In this document: in pieces, positions 17,754 to 27,862 of the stretch
Layout: each line of letters starts with the position of its first letter
Numbering within the stretch: position 1 is the first letter of the stretch
Origin: Phycisphaerales bacterium
GTDB taxonomy: Bacteria > Planctomycetota > Phycisphaerae > SM23-33
Length of the DNA: 64,000 nt
Reading direction: 5' to 3'
Assembly: GCA_018644725.1 (NCBI GenBank)
Contig: JABGPZ010000048.1
Coordinates: forward strand, 1 to 64,000
Notes under the pieces: generated by a model
Told to the model about the DNA's origin: nothing
What the model saw: only the letters and a program-made list of their open reading frames with translations
The model's database searches: none
Made by a program: the position numbers and the translations under genes

Positions 17754-19121
17754 ATGAGTGACCGCCGGGCCATTTTGGATCGCATTCGGGACTTCATCGC
17801 GGAGATCCCCGCCGCACCGGGAGTCTATCTGTTTAAAGACGCGACCGGGGTTGTGCTGTACGTCGGCAAGGCGAAATCCCTTCGGCCTCGCGTGGCGAGC
17901 TATTTTCAGCCCGCCGCCAATCTCGCCGCATCGCGCGGAGCCGATTTTGCGACCATGATCGACGAGCAGATTTGTGAGGTCGACTTTCTCGTGTGCGAGT
18001 CGGAAGTCGATGCGCTGCTCCAGGAAAACCGTCTCGTCAAGGACATCCAGCCGAAGTACAACGAGCGCCTCAAAGACGGAAAAACGTTCCCCTATCTGCA
18101 AACCCGCACCGGCGAAAGCTTCCCGCGCGTAGAAGTCACGCGCACACCGCTCTCGCGCGGGGCGAAGCTCTACGGGCCGTTCGTCCATCCGTGGGAACTC
18201 AAGCAGGCCATGCCGCTGCTCCAGCGCGTGTTCAAATTCCGCACGTGCAAGCTGGAGATCGTCGAGGGCGAATCCGCGCGCAGCCGGCCTTGCCTGCTCC
18301 ACAGCATCAAACAATGCACCGCGCCGTGCTGCCGGCGGGTCAGCCGAGACCACTACGCCTCCCAGATTGACCACCTTCGCAAGTTTCTCGATTCCAAGGG
18401 GACACTGTTGCGCCGCGAGCTGCAGGCGGAGATGGCCACCGCGGCCGAAGGGCTGGACTTTGAACGCGCCGCCGCACTGCGCGACGAAATCCGGGCGCTG
18501 GAAAACCTCCAAAAGCGCGGCCTCAGCAGTGAAGACCTTCAGCCCGAAGCGTTCTATATCGACCCCGCCGACGGGCTGGCACAACTCGGCAAGCTTCTCG
18601 GGCTCGACGCGCCGCCCCGCGTGCTCGAAGGCGTCGACATCGCCCACCTCCAAGGCCGCGAAGTGTGCGGATCGCTGGTGTGCTTCATCGACGGCAAACC
18701 GTTCAAACATCGCTACCGGCGCTACAAAATTCGCACCACCGGCGGCAACGACGACACGGGCGCGATCCGCGAGGTCGTCTCCCGGCGATTCGGCAAGATC
18801 CGCGACGAGGACCACCTCCCCGTCGACGTGCTGATGATCGACGGCGGCAAGGGTCAGCTCAACGCGGCCGCGAAAGCCCTCGCCGACACGCCGCTGCGCC
18901 CGACGTGCCTGATCTCACTGGCGAAAAAAGAAGAGCTGATCTACGTCGCCGGAGAGGCCGAGCCCATCCGCCTGCCACGCCGCAGTGGTGCGCTGCGACT
19001 ACTGATGGCCCTGCGCGACGAGGCTCACCGATTCGCCCAGCACTACCACCACATCCTCCGCCGCAAAGCGACCCTCCCCGACCACCATATCTCGCGCAAG
19101 AAGCGCAATTCACGGCAATAG
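17754..19121 (+). CDS. uvrC: Excinuclease ABC subunit C, short form lacking the C-terminal HhH domain
   Basis: GVYLFKDATGVVLYVGKAKSLRPRV (GIY-YIG), UVR region, DVLMIDGGKGQLNAA nuclease domain. Ends soon after DEAHRFAQHYHH. Confidence 0.93.
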   Translation: MSDRRAILDRIRDFIAEIPAAPGVYLFKDATGVVLYVGKAKSLRPRVASYFQPAANLAASRGADFATMIDEQICEVDFLVCESEVDALLQENRLVKDIQPKYNERLKDGKTFPYLQTRTGESFPRVEVTRTPLSRGAKLYGPFVHPWELKQAMPLLQRVFKFRTCKLEIVEGESARSRPCLLHSIKQCTAPCCRRVSRDHYASQIDHLRKFLDSKGTLLRRELQAEMATAAEGLDFERAAALRDEIRALENLQKRGLSSEDLQPEAFYIDPADGLAQLGKLLGLDAPPRVLEGVDIAHLQGREVCGSLVCFIDGKPFKHRYRRYKIRTTGGNDDTGAIREVVSRRFGKIRDEDHLPVDVLMIDGGKGQLNAAAKALADTPLRPTCLISLAKKEELIYVAGEAEPIRLPRRSGALRLLMALRDEAHRFAQHYHHILRRKATLPDHHISRKKRNSRQ

Positions 19122-19186
19122 GCCTTCCGCGAATCCGTTTGGCATGGTATAGTCTCGGACTCAAACTTCACCCCCGGAGATTCCAA

Positions 19187-20635
19187 ATGATTTCACGCCG
19201 CCAACTCCTTCGCAACTCTGCTGTCGCGCTCGCCGCGTCGGCCGCTCCCTCATTCGCCAATCCCGCCACAAAACCCAACCCCGTGCAAAACGTGTTGTGG
19301 ATTCTTGTAGACGATCTCGGCAGCCAAGACCTTGGCTGCTACGGCGCAGAATTCAACCAAACCCCTCGCATCGACGCCTTCGCCAAAGAAAGCCTGAAAT
19401 TCACCAACGGCTATTCCGCCCATCCGGTCTGCACGCCCACCCGCGCGAGCGTCCAAACCGGCAACAATCCCTGCCGCAAAGCGATCAACATCACGGCGTT
19501 CCAAGAAATGCCCGCCTCCCAAATCACCATCGCCGAGAAGTTGAAACAACAGAAATTTCGCACCTACTACCTCGGCAAGTGGCATCTCGGCAACAGCGGC
19601 TCACAGCTCCCCGAGGGCCAGGGCTACGACGTGAACATCGCTGGCAACGGCTGGGGCCAACCGATGAAGGGGTATTACTCGCCATGGGGAATGAAAAATC
19701 TTCCCAATGGGCCCAAAGGCGAATACCTCACCGACGCGCTGACACAAAAATCGGTCGATCTGCTCAAAACCCACAAGGCCAAACACGCCGAGAAACCCTT
19801 CTTCATGCAGCTTGCGTTCTATCAAGTCCACACGCCGATCCAACCTTGCAAACGATATCTCGAACACTTCCAAGCCCGCAGAGACAAATTTCTCAAAGAG
19901 GGCAAACTCAAAGCCAAGCGACCAAGTCGCGAAGAGCGCGGCGGAAGAACCAGCCTCCAAAGTGGCAATGTTAATTTCGCGACGATGCTTGCCTGCGCGG
20001 ATGAGTCCATTGGCAAGGTCCTCGACACGCTCAAAGACCTTGGCTATGACAAGAACACCCTTGTGATCCTCATCGGAGACAACGGCGGGCTGAGCACATT
20101 GAAGAAACGTATTTTCGGCAAAAAGCGCGACTGGCCGCCGACCTGCACGTTGCCCTTCCGCGCGGGCAAAGGCTGGTGCTATGAAGGTGGCACGCGCATT
20201 CCCTTCCTCGTGCGAATCCCCGGCATGACCAGCGCGGGCAAGGCCTCCGACACACCAGCCTGGACGGCCGACCTCTATCCCACGACGATGGGCCTGCTTG
20301 GCCTTTCCGCGCCCAAGGGCCAATGCCTCGACGGCGTAGACCTTGCGCCCGTCGTGGCGAACCCAGAGGCAGAACTCAAACGCGCCCATCCGATGGTGTG
20401 GTTCTATCCCCACCCACACGGTAGCGGCTGGCCGGGCGGCTGCGCCATTCGCGACGGGAAGTGGAAACTCCTTTGCGTCGACAAAAGCTGGGAACTCTAC
20501 GACCTCGACACCGATGTGGCAGAATCGAAGAACCTCATTACGTCCAACCCGGCCAAAGCCAAAGCCCTCCGGGGCAAACTCGAAGCCTACCTCAAAACCG
20601 CCCGGGGGTCACTCTTCAAACCGCTGCCTGAATAA
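19187..20635 (+). CDS. Sulfatase (Tat-exported)
   Basis: [18 protein letters not shown] Tat-like signal, LVDDLGSQDLGCYG, CTPTRASVQTG formylglycine motif. Confidence 0.95.
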   Translation: MISRRQLLRNSAVALAASAAPSFANPATKPNPVQNVLWILVDDLGSQDLGCYGAEFNQTPRIDAFAKESLKFTNGYSAHPVCTPTRASVQTGNNPCRKAINITAFQEMPASQITIAEKLKQQKFRTYYLGKWHLGNSGSQLPEGQGYDVNIAGNGWGQPMKGYYSPWGMKNLPNGPKGEYLTDALTQKSVDLLKTHKAKHAEKPFFMQLAFYQVHTPIQPCKRYLEHFQARRDKFLKEGKLKAKRPSREERGGRTSLQSGNVNFATMLACADESIGKVLDTLKDLGYDKNTLVILIGDNGGLSTLKKRIFGKKRDWPPTCTLPFRAGKGWCYEGGTRIPFLVRIPGMTSAGKASDTPAWTADLYPTTMGLLGLSAPKGQCLDGVDLAPVVANPEAELKRAHPMVWFYPHPHGSGWPGGCAIRDGKWKLLCVDKSWELYDLDTDVAESKNLITSNPAKAKALRGKLEAYLKTARGSLFKPLPE

Positions 20636-20698
20636 TCGATACGAGCACACTCTGCACCGAAGAAAAACGAAACCCCTTTCAGCTCATAGGGATCCGCC

Positions 20699-22315
20699 AT
20701 GATTTCACGTCGTCAACTCCTTCGCAACTCTGCGGTCGCGCTTGCCGCGACGGCCGCGCCCACGCTCGCCCAGGCCAAGCCCGCCAAGCAGCCGAACATT
20801 CTGCTCTGCATCGCCGATGACGTGAGCTGGCGCCACCTCGGCGCGCATGGCTGCTCCTGGGTCAAGTCGCCCGCGTTCGACCGCGTCGCCAAAGAAGGCC
20901 TGCTCTTCAATCGCGCCTACACGCCCAACGCCAAATGCGCACCCTCCCGCGCGTGCGTACTCACCGGCCGCAACTCCTGGCAGCTCGAAGAAGGCGCGAA
21001 CCACTGGTGCCACTTCCCCGCGAAATTCAAATCCTATCCCGAAGCGCTCTCCGAAAACGGCTACTTCGTCGGTTACACCGGCAAAGGCTACGGCCCGGCG
21101 ATTGTCAAAACGGTGGACGGAAAACCGCGCGATCTGCTCGTGCGACGCTACGCCAAGCGCACCGCCAAGCCCCCGGCGCGCGGCATGTCGGCCTGCGACT
21201 ACGCAGCCAACTTTAACGACTTCCTCAAGGCGCGCCCGAAGGACAAACCGTTCTGCTTCTGGTATGGCGGCCACGAGCCCCACCGCGGCTACGAGTTCAA
21301 GGCCGGCATCAAGTACGGCGGCAAAAAGCTCACCGACATCGACGCCGTGCCGAAGTTCTGGCCGGACAACGACACCGTCCGCACCGACATGCTCGACTAC
21401 GCGTTCGAGATCGAGCACTTCGACAAGCACCTCGGAAAAATGCTCAAACTACTCGAAGCCGCCGGCGAACTGGAGAACACGCTGATCGTCGTCACCAGCG
21501 ACAACGGCATGCCGTTCCCGCGCGTCAAGGGCCAGGCCTACGAATATTCCAACCACCTGCCGATGGCGATCCGCTGGGGCGCGGGCATCGCCAAACCCGG
21601 CCGGGCCATCGACGACTTCGTGAGCTTTATCGACCTCGCGCCGACGTTCCTCGACTTCGCAGGCGTCAAGGGCAGCGGCGGCATGCAGTCCATGCCCGGC
21701 AAATCGCTACGGGAGATTTTTGAATCGTCCAAGGCCGGACTCGTCAACGCCAAGAACGATCACACCCTCATCGGCAAAGAGCTGCACGACGTCGGCCGAC
21801 CCGGCGACGTGGGCTATCCCATCCGCGGCATCGTCAAGGGCAAGTTCCTCTATGTGAAAAACTTCAAGCCCAGCCGCTGGCCCATCGGCAATCCCGAAGC
21901 GGGCTATCCCAACACGGACGGCAGCCCGACCAAAACCGTATGCCTCAAGTCGCGCACTCAGCCCGGCCAAGAATTCTTCTGGGCGATGAACTTTGGCAAG
22001 CGACCGGCCGAAGAACTCTACCAGATCGACACCGACGCCGAATGCCTCCGCAACCTCGCCGGCGACCCACACTACGCTTCAATCAAAGCAAAACTCGAAG
22101 CGCAAATGATGGAAGAACTCACCGCACAAAAAGACCCGCGCGCTCTGGGCAAAGGTGACGTCTTCGAGAGCTATCCCTATGCCAATGCGCGCAGCCGGAA
22201 CTACTACGAACGCATCACCAACGGCAAGTGCAAAGCTGGCGGTTGGATCAACGCGTCCGACGTCGAACCCCTCCCCAGCAATAAAACCCGCAAGAAGCCC
22301 GCAAAAAAGAAGTAG
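20699..22315 (+). CDS. Sulfatase (Tat-exported)
   Basis: [18 protein letters not shown] signal, [18 protein letters not shown] formylglycine motif. Confidence 0.95.
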   Translation: MISRRQLLRNSAVALAATAAPTLAQAKPAKQPNILLCIADDVSWRHLGAHGCSWVKSPAFDRVAKEGLLFNRAYTPNAKCAPSRACVLTGRNSWQLEEGANHWCHFPAKFKSYPEALSENGYFVGYTGKGYGPAIVKTVDGKPRDLLVRRYAKRTAKPPARGMSACDYAANFNDFLKARPKDKPFCFWYGGHEPHRGYEFKAGIKYGGKKLTDIDAVPKFWPDNDTVRTDMLDYAFEIEHFDKHLGKMLKLLEAAGELENTLIVVTSDNGMPFPRVKGQAYEYSNHLPMAIRWGAGIAKPGRAIDDFVSFIDLAPTFLDFAGVKGSGGMQSMPGKSLREIFESSKAGLVNAKNDHTLIGKELHDVGRPGDVGYPIRGIVKGKFLYVKNFKPSRWPIGNPEAGYPNTDGSPTKTVCLKSRTQPGQEFFWAMNFGKRPAEELYQIDTDAECLRNLAGDPHYASIKAKLEAQMMEELTAQKDPRALGKGDVFESYPYANARSRNYYERITNGKCKAGGWINASDVEPLPSNKTRKKPAKKK

Positions 22316-22394
22316 GTCATCAAAATTCTGAAAATAGAAAAAAGCAACACGAGAAAACCCGCGAGAATTGCTTCAATACTTTGTTGGACGGGTA

Positions 22395-24365
22395 TTATTC
22401 AATAGAGGGAAGGCCGATACTCAAGAGATAGTCATAGATAGAGTCGTAAAAGTGGCTTTTTCGTGTCTGATCAGAGTCATTCCCTTCGGGCACAAAAATC
22501 ACCATCCCCTGTCTCGCTCTAGTAAGCAAAACGCGGTAGGCATTTTTCATATACATCTTCCGTGTCTTATCGTTGACGTTTTGCCACTTTGTCCCCTTAA
22601 ATGCGCGATACTCCCACTCTGTTCCATTAAAACGAAGATTGGCATCCCATGCGAGACAGGCCCAGTCAAGTTCAAGGCCTTGGATTTCAAATTCGGTGGC
22701 GACTTCTTCCAAATAATAGGAAGACCGCACATCATCTTTACCATTCAAAAACCATAGGCACGGGTCGGCTTTGGATTTGACTTGAATGCCGTGCGGGCGA
22801 AGTCGTTGTGATCCAGAATATGCGAGAAGCCCATATCGTTCTGAACCCCGTGCTTTTTCAATGAGCCACTGTTTTGCTCGATCAACATTTCTTGTCACGC
22901 AGATCGGATAGTCTGGGCCAAGCCGCTCGAACAATTCTCGCGCTTGGTCTTGTTTGCAATCCAAAAGCGTCTTTACAAATTTTGACAAAAGCTCCGACCT
23001 AAAGGATCGAACTGAAACAGAAAGGTGTAGTGATGAATTATGGTTTAAATTCTCCCGAATGATGTTGGAGAAAAGATTTGTTCCCTGGGTGTATTCAAAT
23101 TCTGTCAATTGCGGCGATGCGTAAACATGCCAATGAGAATAATTTTCGCGAATGGCCCTGAACCATTCGGGCAGGCCCGCTTCACCGGTATTGATCTCTT
23201 GCCCGCCGCCAATTAAGCAAACAATAACACACCAATCTTCATGGCGATCCATTACACTAATGAGAAAATCAGGCTCAGAATGATTGAAGTTTGGGCGACT
23301 TTTCTTTGCCGCCATGAATTTCCTTGTTTGTTCCAATGTCCATGCGCGCTGGGCTTCATCGAAGATTGCCACCTTTTCAATCGGCGCATCTTCTGTGCCA
23401 AGCGAAGCGTCCCGAAAATGATGAATGTTTTGAATGAATGCTTTTGTTGCCCGACGAGCTTCGGTGATTCGAATCCGCGTGTGTTTTTCTCGAGCTTCCG
23501 CAACTTTATCACGAGCAAGTGCTTCCTGAAGAACGGCGACAAGTGGCCCGTTGCCCGATAGAAAAACAGCGTGTTCTCCCTCGTCACAATTGTGCCGCTC
23601 ATTTGCGATATTAAGGCCGGCCAGCGTTTTTCCTGCTCCGGGAACCCCTGTCACAAAGCAAATCGCTTTTTTGTGGTTTTGTTTTGCGTCCTCAATAATT
23701 TGGGATAGACAATTTGATGTTTCATGGAGGTTGATCGCACCAGAATCGGAGCGCGAAATGTCTTTGACATGGTGCTTCTTGTATAAAGCCTGAGCCGCCT
23801 CGATGATTGTGGGGGTCGGAGAGTAGGCAGATTCTTCCCATTCCTCCGGGCAAATAGGTGCATCGACATGTTCTTGCATAATCAGAGAAATTACTTCACC
23901 CAGAGATTCCGTATTCGCGAAGAGCGGGGCAAAAACCAGGTCATCATATGGGCAAAGCGTATTTTCTCGCGTCGGCGCATCGGAAGCTAGGACAATGGGG
24001 AAAATCTTACGGAAATGGCTTTCTGCTTGGAAATTTTTTAGGTCTAAGGAATAATCCATGACTTGATCGATCGCATAGGCGTCATAGGCGGTGGCATTTT
24101 GTTTAAATTCGATAGGGATCACAAGTCCCGAGAGAAGTATAACGATGTCAACTCGTTTCCCCATTCGAGGTATGGCATATTCGAGCAAGAGGTGCCCTTG
24201 CTGGAATGAAGAGAGTGCCTCTCTAAGAATTTCTATTGAAGCCAGCCAAGAATCTCGCTGAGTTCCTTTTAGGTCAAACGGATGATTTTGAGTAAGCTCA
24301 ACAATGGGGTCGTTCTTGCTGTGAAGAAATGTACCGATTTGGGATGAATAATAAGATCGCTTCAT
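22395..24365 (-). CDS. PD-(D/E)XK nuclease-like domain fused to DUF2075 (Schlafen-type) helicase/ATPase
   Basis: N-terminal RVDIVILLSGLVIPIEFKQN (D-xn-ExK), GVPGAGKT Walker A, VAIFDEAQRAW Walker B, EFEIQGLELDWACLAW. Visibly lower GC than flanks. Confidence 0.8.
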   Translation of the reverse strand: MKRSYYSSQIGTFLHSKNDPIVELTQNHPFDLKGTQRDSWLASIEILREALSSFQQGHLLLEYAIPRMGKRVDIVILLSGLVIPIEFKQNATAYDAYAIDQVMDYSLDLKNFQAESHFRKIFPIVLASDAPTRENTLCPYDDLVFAPLFANTESLGEVISLIMQEHVDAPICPEEWEESAYSPTPTIIEAAQALYKKHHVKDISRSDSGAINLHETSNCLSQIIEDAKQNHKKAICFVTGVPGAGKTLAGLNIANERHNCDEGEHAVFLSGNGPLVAVLQEALARDKVAEAREKHTRIRITEARRATKAFIQNIHHFRDASLGTEDAPIEKVAIFDEAQRAWTLEQTRKFMAAKKSRPNFNHSEPDFLISVMDRHEDWCVIVCLIGGGQEINTGEAGLPEWFRAIRENYSHWHVYASPQLTEFEYTQGTNLFSNIIRENLNHNSSLHLSVSVRSFRSELLSKFVKTLLDCKQDQARELFERLGPDYPICVTRNVDRAKQWLIEKARGSERYGLLAYSGSQRLRPHGIQVKSKADPCLWFLNGKDDVRSSYYLEEVATEFEIQGLELDWACLAWDANLRFNGTEWEYRAFKGTKWQNVNDKTRKMYMKNAYRVLLTRARQGMVIFVPEGNDSDQTRKSHFYDSIYDYLLSIGLPSIE

Positions 24366-24490
24366 AGATTCCAATCGCACTAGAGACTTCTTTTAGTTCC
24401 TCTTGAGAATACGTAGTTTGCGCAGGAAAGTAAAGTGTGCGAAAGAACAAATTATACCAATTCAACAAGTAATAGAAATTCACACAACAT

Positions 24491-24515
24491 GGGCGAAAGG
24501 TTTTTCACCCCTACA
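24491..24515 (-). repeat. TGTAGGGG-hairpin element, copy 1
   Basis: Minus strand TGTAGGGGTGAAAAACCTTTCGCCC; hairpin 3' of the gmhA-like gene. Confidence 0.6.
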
Positions 24516-24592
24516 GCACTAGACACAAAAATGCAGAGGTGCATTCAATGGAAACTCACTGCAGCCCCTTAATTGATTGGGCGGGTATTAAG

Positions 24593-25180
24593 CTATTCCA
24601 CGTCGGCGGTGTTGGTGAGTTCGAGTTCGGCGATTTCGCACAGCACATGGTAGATCACCTGCGTGGCGGTCTGAATCTCGGGCGTGTCGGACGTGGGAAT
24701 CGCCAGCAGCACGTCGGCGATATCTTTGCATTTGCCGCCGCCGTGGCCGGTGATGGCCATCGTCGCCACGCCATTGTCGCGGGCATAGTCCAGCGCCGCC
24801 ACCACATTGGCACTGTTGCCGGACGTGGTCATGCCGATGGCGAGGTCGCCTTTGCGGCTGAGACCCTGGAGCTGGCGCGCGAAGATCTGCTCGAAGCTGT
24901 AATCATTGGCGATGGACGTCAGCGCAGAGGTGTCGGTGGTGAGCGCGACGGCTGGATAGCCGGGCCGCTCGAGCTTAAACCGCCCGACAAGCTCGGCCGC
25001 AAAGTGCTGGCTGTCGGCGGCAGACCCACCGTTGCCGAAAATGTAAATCGTATTGCCCGCGCGAAGTGTGTCGACGACCATTTCGGCCGCGACCTGAAGC
25101 TCTTCGCCCATCGCCTTGGCGGCGGTGGTGAGCATGGCGGCGGTTTCTGCGAATCGGGTTTGAATCAAAGTGAGTGTCAC
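24593..25180 (-). CDS. gmhA: SIS-domain phosphoheptose isomerase (GmhA-like)
   Basis: IFGNGGSAADSQHFAAELVGRF, TTSGNSANVVAAL. GTG start overlaps the upstream gene's stop (GTGA). Confidence 0.88.
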   Translation of the reverse strand: MTLTLIQTRFAETAAMLTTAAKAMGEELQVAAEMVVDTLRAGNTIYIFGNGGSAADSQHFAAELVGRFKLERPGYPAVALTTDTSALTSIANDYSFEQIFARQLQGLSRKGDLAIGMTTSGNSANVVAALDYARDNGVATMAITGHGGGKCKDIADVLLAIPTSDTPEIQTATQVIYHVLCEIAELELTNTADVE

Positions 25181-25995
25181 TTGGGGGTGCCTTTCGTTGC
25201 GGTGAGGCCAGAGGGTGCGTCCGGGCTGCGTCGCTGAGCGGCGAGCCAATCATACAGGTCCGGGTCCGAATAGACCCGATTCCAAATCGAGTGGCCCAGG
25301 CCGGGATAAATCGTCAGCTTGGCGTGATTGTTTGAAGCACGCAACGCGCGCTCCATCTGCAGGGCATAGAACACCGGCACGTTCTTGTCGGTTTCGCCGT
25401 GATACATTCGGATCGGCATCGACGCCACGCGGGAAGCAAGATAGGGATTCCCCGAACCACACACCACCGCCAGCGCGGCGAAGCAGTCGGGATATTGCTG
25501 GGCCAGCGACCACGCGCCAATTCCGCCCATGCTCATGCCAGTGACATAAACTCGCGCAGGGTCCACGCGATGGGTCTCGCAAATCGACTTCAGCAGCTCC
25601 ATCACGCTGACGGTCATCTCCGCATCCGCCCACCACTTGTCCTTCGGACAGTGCGGCGTGAGAACGATAAACGGCAGGCCGCGACGGGTGGCTTCGCGCG
25701 CCGGGCCAAGCGTCGCGAGCTTGCCCGCAGACCAAAGGCGCTCGCCGCTGCCGTGGAGGAACAGAATCAGCGGCCATTGGGTGTCGGTCTTTTTGTCATA
25801 CTCGTGGGGCAACTGAAGAAGGTAATCAATCTTGATCGAATGGCGGATCACGCCGGACATGGTCCTCACGTGCTTCGTGCCAGCCTTACCCGACTCAATC
25901 GTGACATGCTTTTTGCGGGGCATCAACTCTGACCACCACAATGCCCCCGCAACCCCCAACGCCACAAACAACCCGCCGACAATTGCATAGCGCAA
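25177..25995 (-). CDS. Alpha/beta hydrolase (carboxylesterase/phospholipase-like)
   Basis: LILFLHGSGE, VYVTGMSMGGIGAWSLA (GxSxG), YPGLGHSIW. Confidence 0.88.
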   Translation of the reverse strand: MRYAIVGGLFVALGVAGALWWSELMPRKKHVTIESGKAGTKHVRTMSGVIRHSIKIDYLLQLPHEYDKKTDTQWPLILFLHGSGERLWSAGKLATLGPAREATRRGLPFIVLTPHCPKDKWWADAEMTVSVMELLKSICETHRVDPARVYVTGMSMGGIGAWSLAQQYPDCFAALAVVCGSGNPYLASRVASMPIRMYHGETDKNVPVFYALQMERALRASNNHAKLTIYPGLGHSIWNRVYSDPDLYDWLAAQRRSPDAPSGLTATKGTPK

Positions 25996-26039
25996 CAGTC
26001 GCTTGGGGGTGATCGGTCGGGATGGGGCCTGCTCTTCGA

Positions 26040-26597
26040 TCAGAATTCTCCCAGGTGTTTCCGGGCCAGATACAGCCCGACATACGTCTTAAGGTCTACA
26101 CTATACCCGCTTTTCGCGCGCTCGGCAAGAAACTCGTCCGCGTCCGCGAGCGGGATTTCGTGTACGGTGATCTCTTCGCCCTCGTGTTCAAGCCCGCCGC
26201 CGGGGCCGACTTTGGTGAGCCCGGTCGCGAGAACAAAGCCGATTTCGAGCGTGTTCGATCCGGCCGACGGTGCGCCGCGGAGAATCAGTTCGAGCGAGGC
26301 CGCGTCATAGCCAGTCTCCTCGATCAGCTCTCGCCGTGCGGCTTCGAGAATCCCCTCGTCATCGTAACTGTCGCCATCTCCGACGAGGCCGGCCGGAATT
26401 TCCAGACAGGGCCGACCCACCGGCAGGCGAAATTGCTCTACAAGAACGATCCGCCCATCATCCAATAGCGGCACGATCAGCACGACGTCGGAAAAGCACT
26501 GCGGCGTGATATATTCCCACGTGCCGCGTCGCATGAGGTTGTAGTATTTCCCCTCGCCGAGAACGACAGGGTCGGATTGCATGTCACGTTTGCTCAT
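26040..26597 (-). CDS. NUDIX hydrolase (ADP-ribose pyrophosphatase-like)
   Basis: EAARRELIEETGYDA Nudix box. Confidence 0.92.
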   Translation of the reverse strand: MSKRDMQSDPVVLGEGKYYNLMRRGTWEYITPQCFSDVVLIVPLLDDGRIVLVEQFRLPVGRPCLEIPAGLVGDGDSYDDEGILEAARRELIEETGYDAASLELILRGAPSAGSNTLEIGFVLATGLTKVGPGGGLEHEGEEITVHEIPLADADEFLAERAKSGYSVDLKTYVGLYLARKHLGEF

Positions 26598-26642
26598 CGC
26601 CAGATTGTACCGAATCGGCCTCCAAAGCGAAACCCTCCGCCA

Positions 26643-27617
26643 TTATTTCGCATAGCGTTTGGCCATCGCCTTGGCAGTTTGGGCGAGCTTGCGGCGTAGC
26701 GGCGCTGGCGAAATTACTTCCGCCTGATCGCCATAGCCGAGCACCCACCAGTGAATTTCGTTGATGCCGTTGACCCGCGCACGGAACTCCAGCGAGCCGT
26801 CGGGCAGGAATTCGGTTTTCTGCGACGAGTGCCAATGGACCTCGGCGACGTTTGTGGCGACCTTGGGCGCAAAGCGGATCACGACATCGTAAAACCGCCC
26901 CTCGGGGATCATGTTCCACGCGCCGCCGAAATGCTCGTCCAGCTCGACCGGGTCACGCGGGCGAAACGTCGTCTCGCGCACATCCAGCCGCTTGATCCGC
27001 AACAGTTTGAACGTGCGAATGTCTTTGTGCTTGGGCACCCACGCCGCGAGATACCACGCGCGCGTGACAAACTGCAATTGCAGCGGATGAACGGTCTCGC
27101 GGATCGCCTTGCCTTCGTAGAGGCTGTTGTAGTGCAACTTGCACACGCGCCGCTCGCGGCAGGCCTGCGCGAGGGCCTCGAAGTGGGACGCGGCAAGAGA
27201 GTCTCCCCGGCAGGTCGGCGCAAGCTTGGTGCGCAGCACGTTCAGCGAATCGAACACGTCCTGACGCAACCCGCGCGGCAAGGCCGTCGCAAGCTTGTTG
27301 ATCCCACTGGTGAGATGGCCCCACAGCGGCAGGCCCCGCAGCGGGCTTCGGCCATTGTCTGCCAGCGCCAACATGCCCAGCGCCTCGGCAAATGTCAAAT
27401 GCACCGGCGGAAGATAGTACCCCGGCGGAATGTGATAACCACCCAGCTCGTCATCGATTTCGATGGGAATGTGCGTCTCGCGCAGCAGGCGAATGTACCG
27501 ATAGACCGTACGCTGGGAAATGTGCAGCTTGGCCGCAAGCTCGCGGGCCGAATACCGATTCGGACCTTGCAACAACATCAACAAATCCAGATAACGACGC
27601 AGGGATGCCGACTTCAT
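26643..27617 (-). CDS. WYL-domain HTH transcriptional regulator (YafY-like)
   Basis: N-terminal HTH ISQRTVYRYIRLLRE; HPLQLQFVTRAWYLAAWVPKHKDIRTFKLLRI WYL region. Confidence 0.92.
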   Translation of the reverse strand: MKSASLRRYLDLLMLLQGPNRYSARELAAKLHISQRTVYRYIRLLRETHIPIEIDDELGGYHIPPGYYLPPVHLTFAEALGMLALADNGRSPLRGLPLWGHLTSGINKLATALPRGLRQDVFDSLNVLRTKLAPTCRGDSLAASHFEALAQACRERRVCKLHYNSLYEGKAIRETVHPLQLQFVTRAWYLAAWVPKHKDIRTFKLLRIKRLDVRETTFRPRDPVELDEHFGGAWNMIPEGRFYDVVIRFAPKVATNVAEVHWHSSQKTEFLPDGSLEFRARVNGINEIHWWVLGYGDQAEVISPAPLRRKLAQTAKAMAKRYAK

Positions 27618-27640
27618 ACCGCCTCCTCTGCCACTCGCAG

Positions 27641-27862
27641 CTACAGGAAAATCTGGAACACGCTCCAGAACCCCGCCGCCAAAATGGCCATGCCGAGTAG
27701 AATTTTTACGAACAGGGAAATTGTTTCGTGCCAGACCTTCGAGATGTCCTCACACCGCATTGCGCGATATGCCAGTGCCACGCCAAACGTCAGCGGCAGC
27801 AGCCAAAAGATCGCCTGCGCCGCAGGAATCTCCATTGGATGGACGAAGAGTGTTGCAATCAT
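27641..27862 (-). CDS. Small membrane protein
   Basis: Two hydrophobic segments; overlaps the upstream gene (ATGA). Confidence 0.55.
   Translation of the reverse strand: MIATLFVHPMEIPAAQAIFWLLPLTFGVALAYRAMRCEDISKVWHETISLFVKILLGMAILAAGFWSVFQIFL

Noticed and set aside
18665-20635. 656-residue ORF start at 18665 for the sulfatase
   Set aside because: The first ~175 codons overlap uvrC out of frame and are Arg/Pro-rich; the true start is the Tat-leader ATG at 19187.
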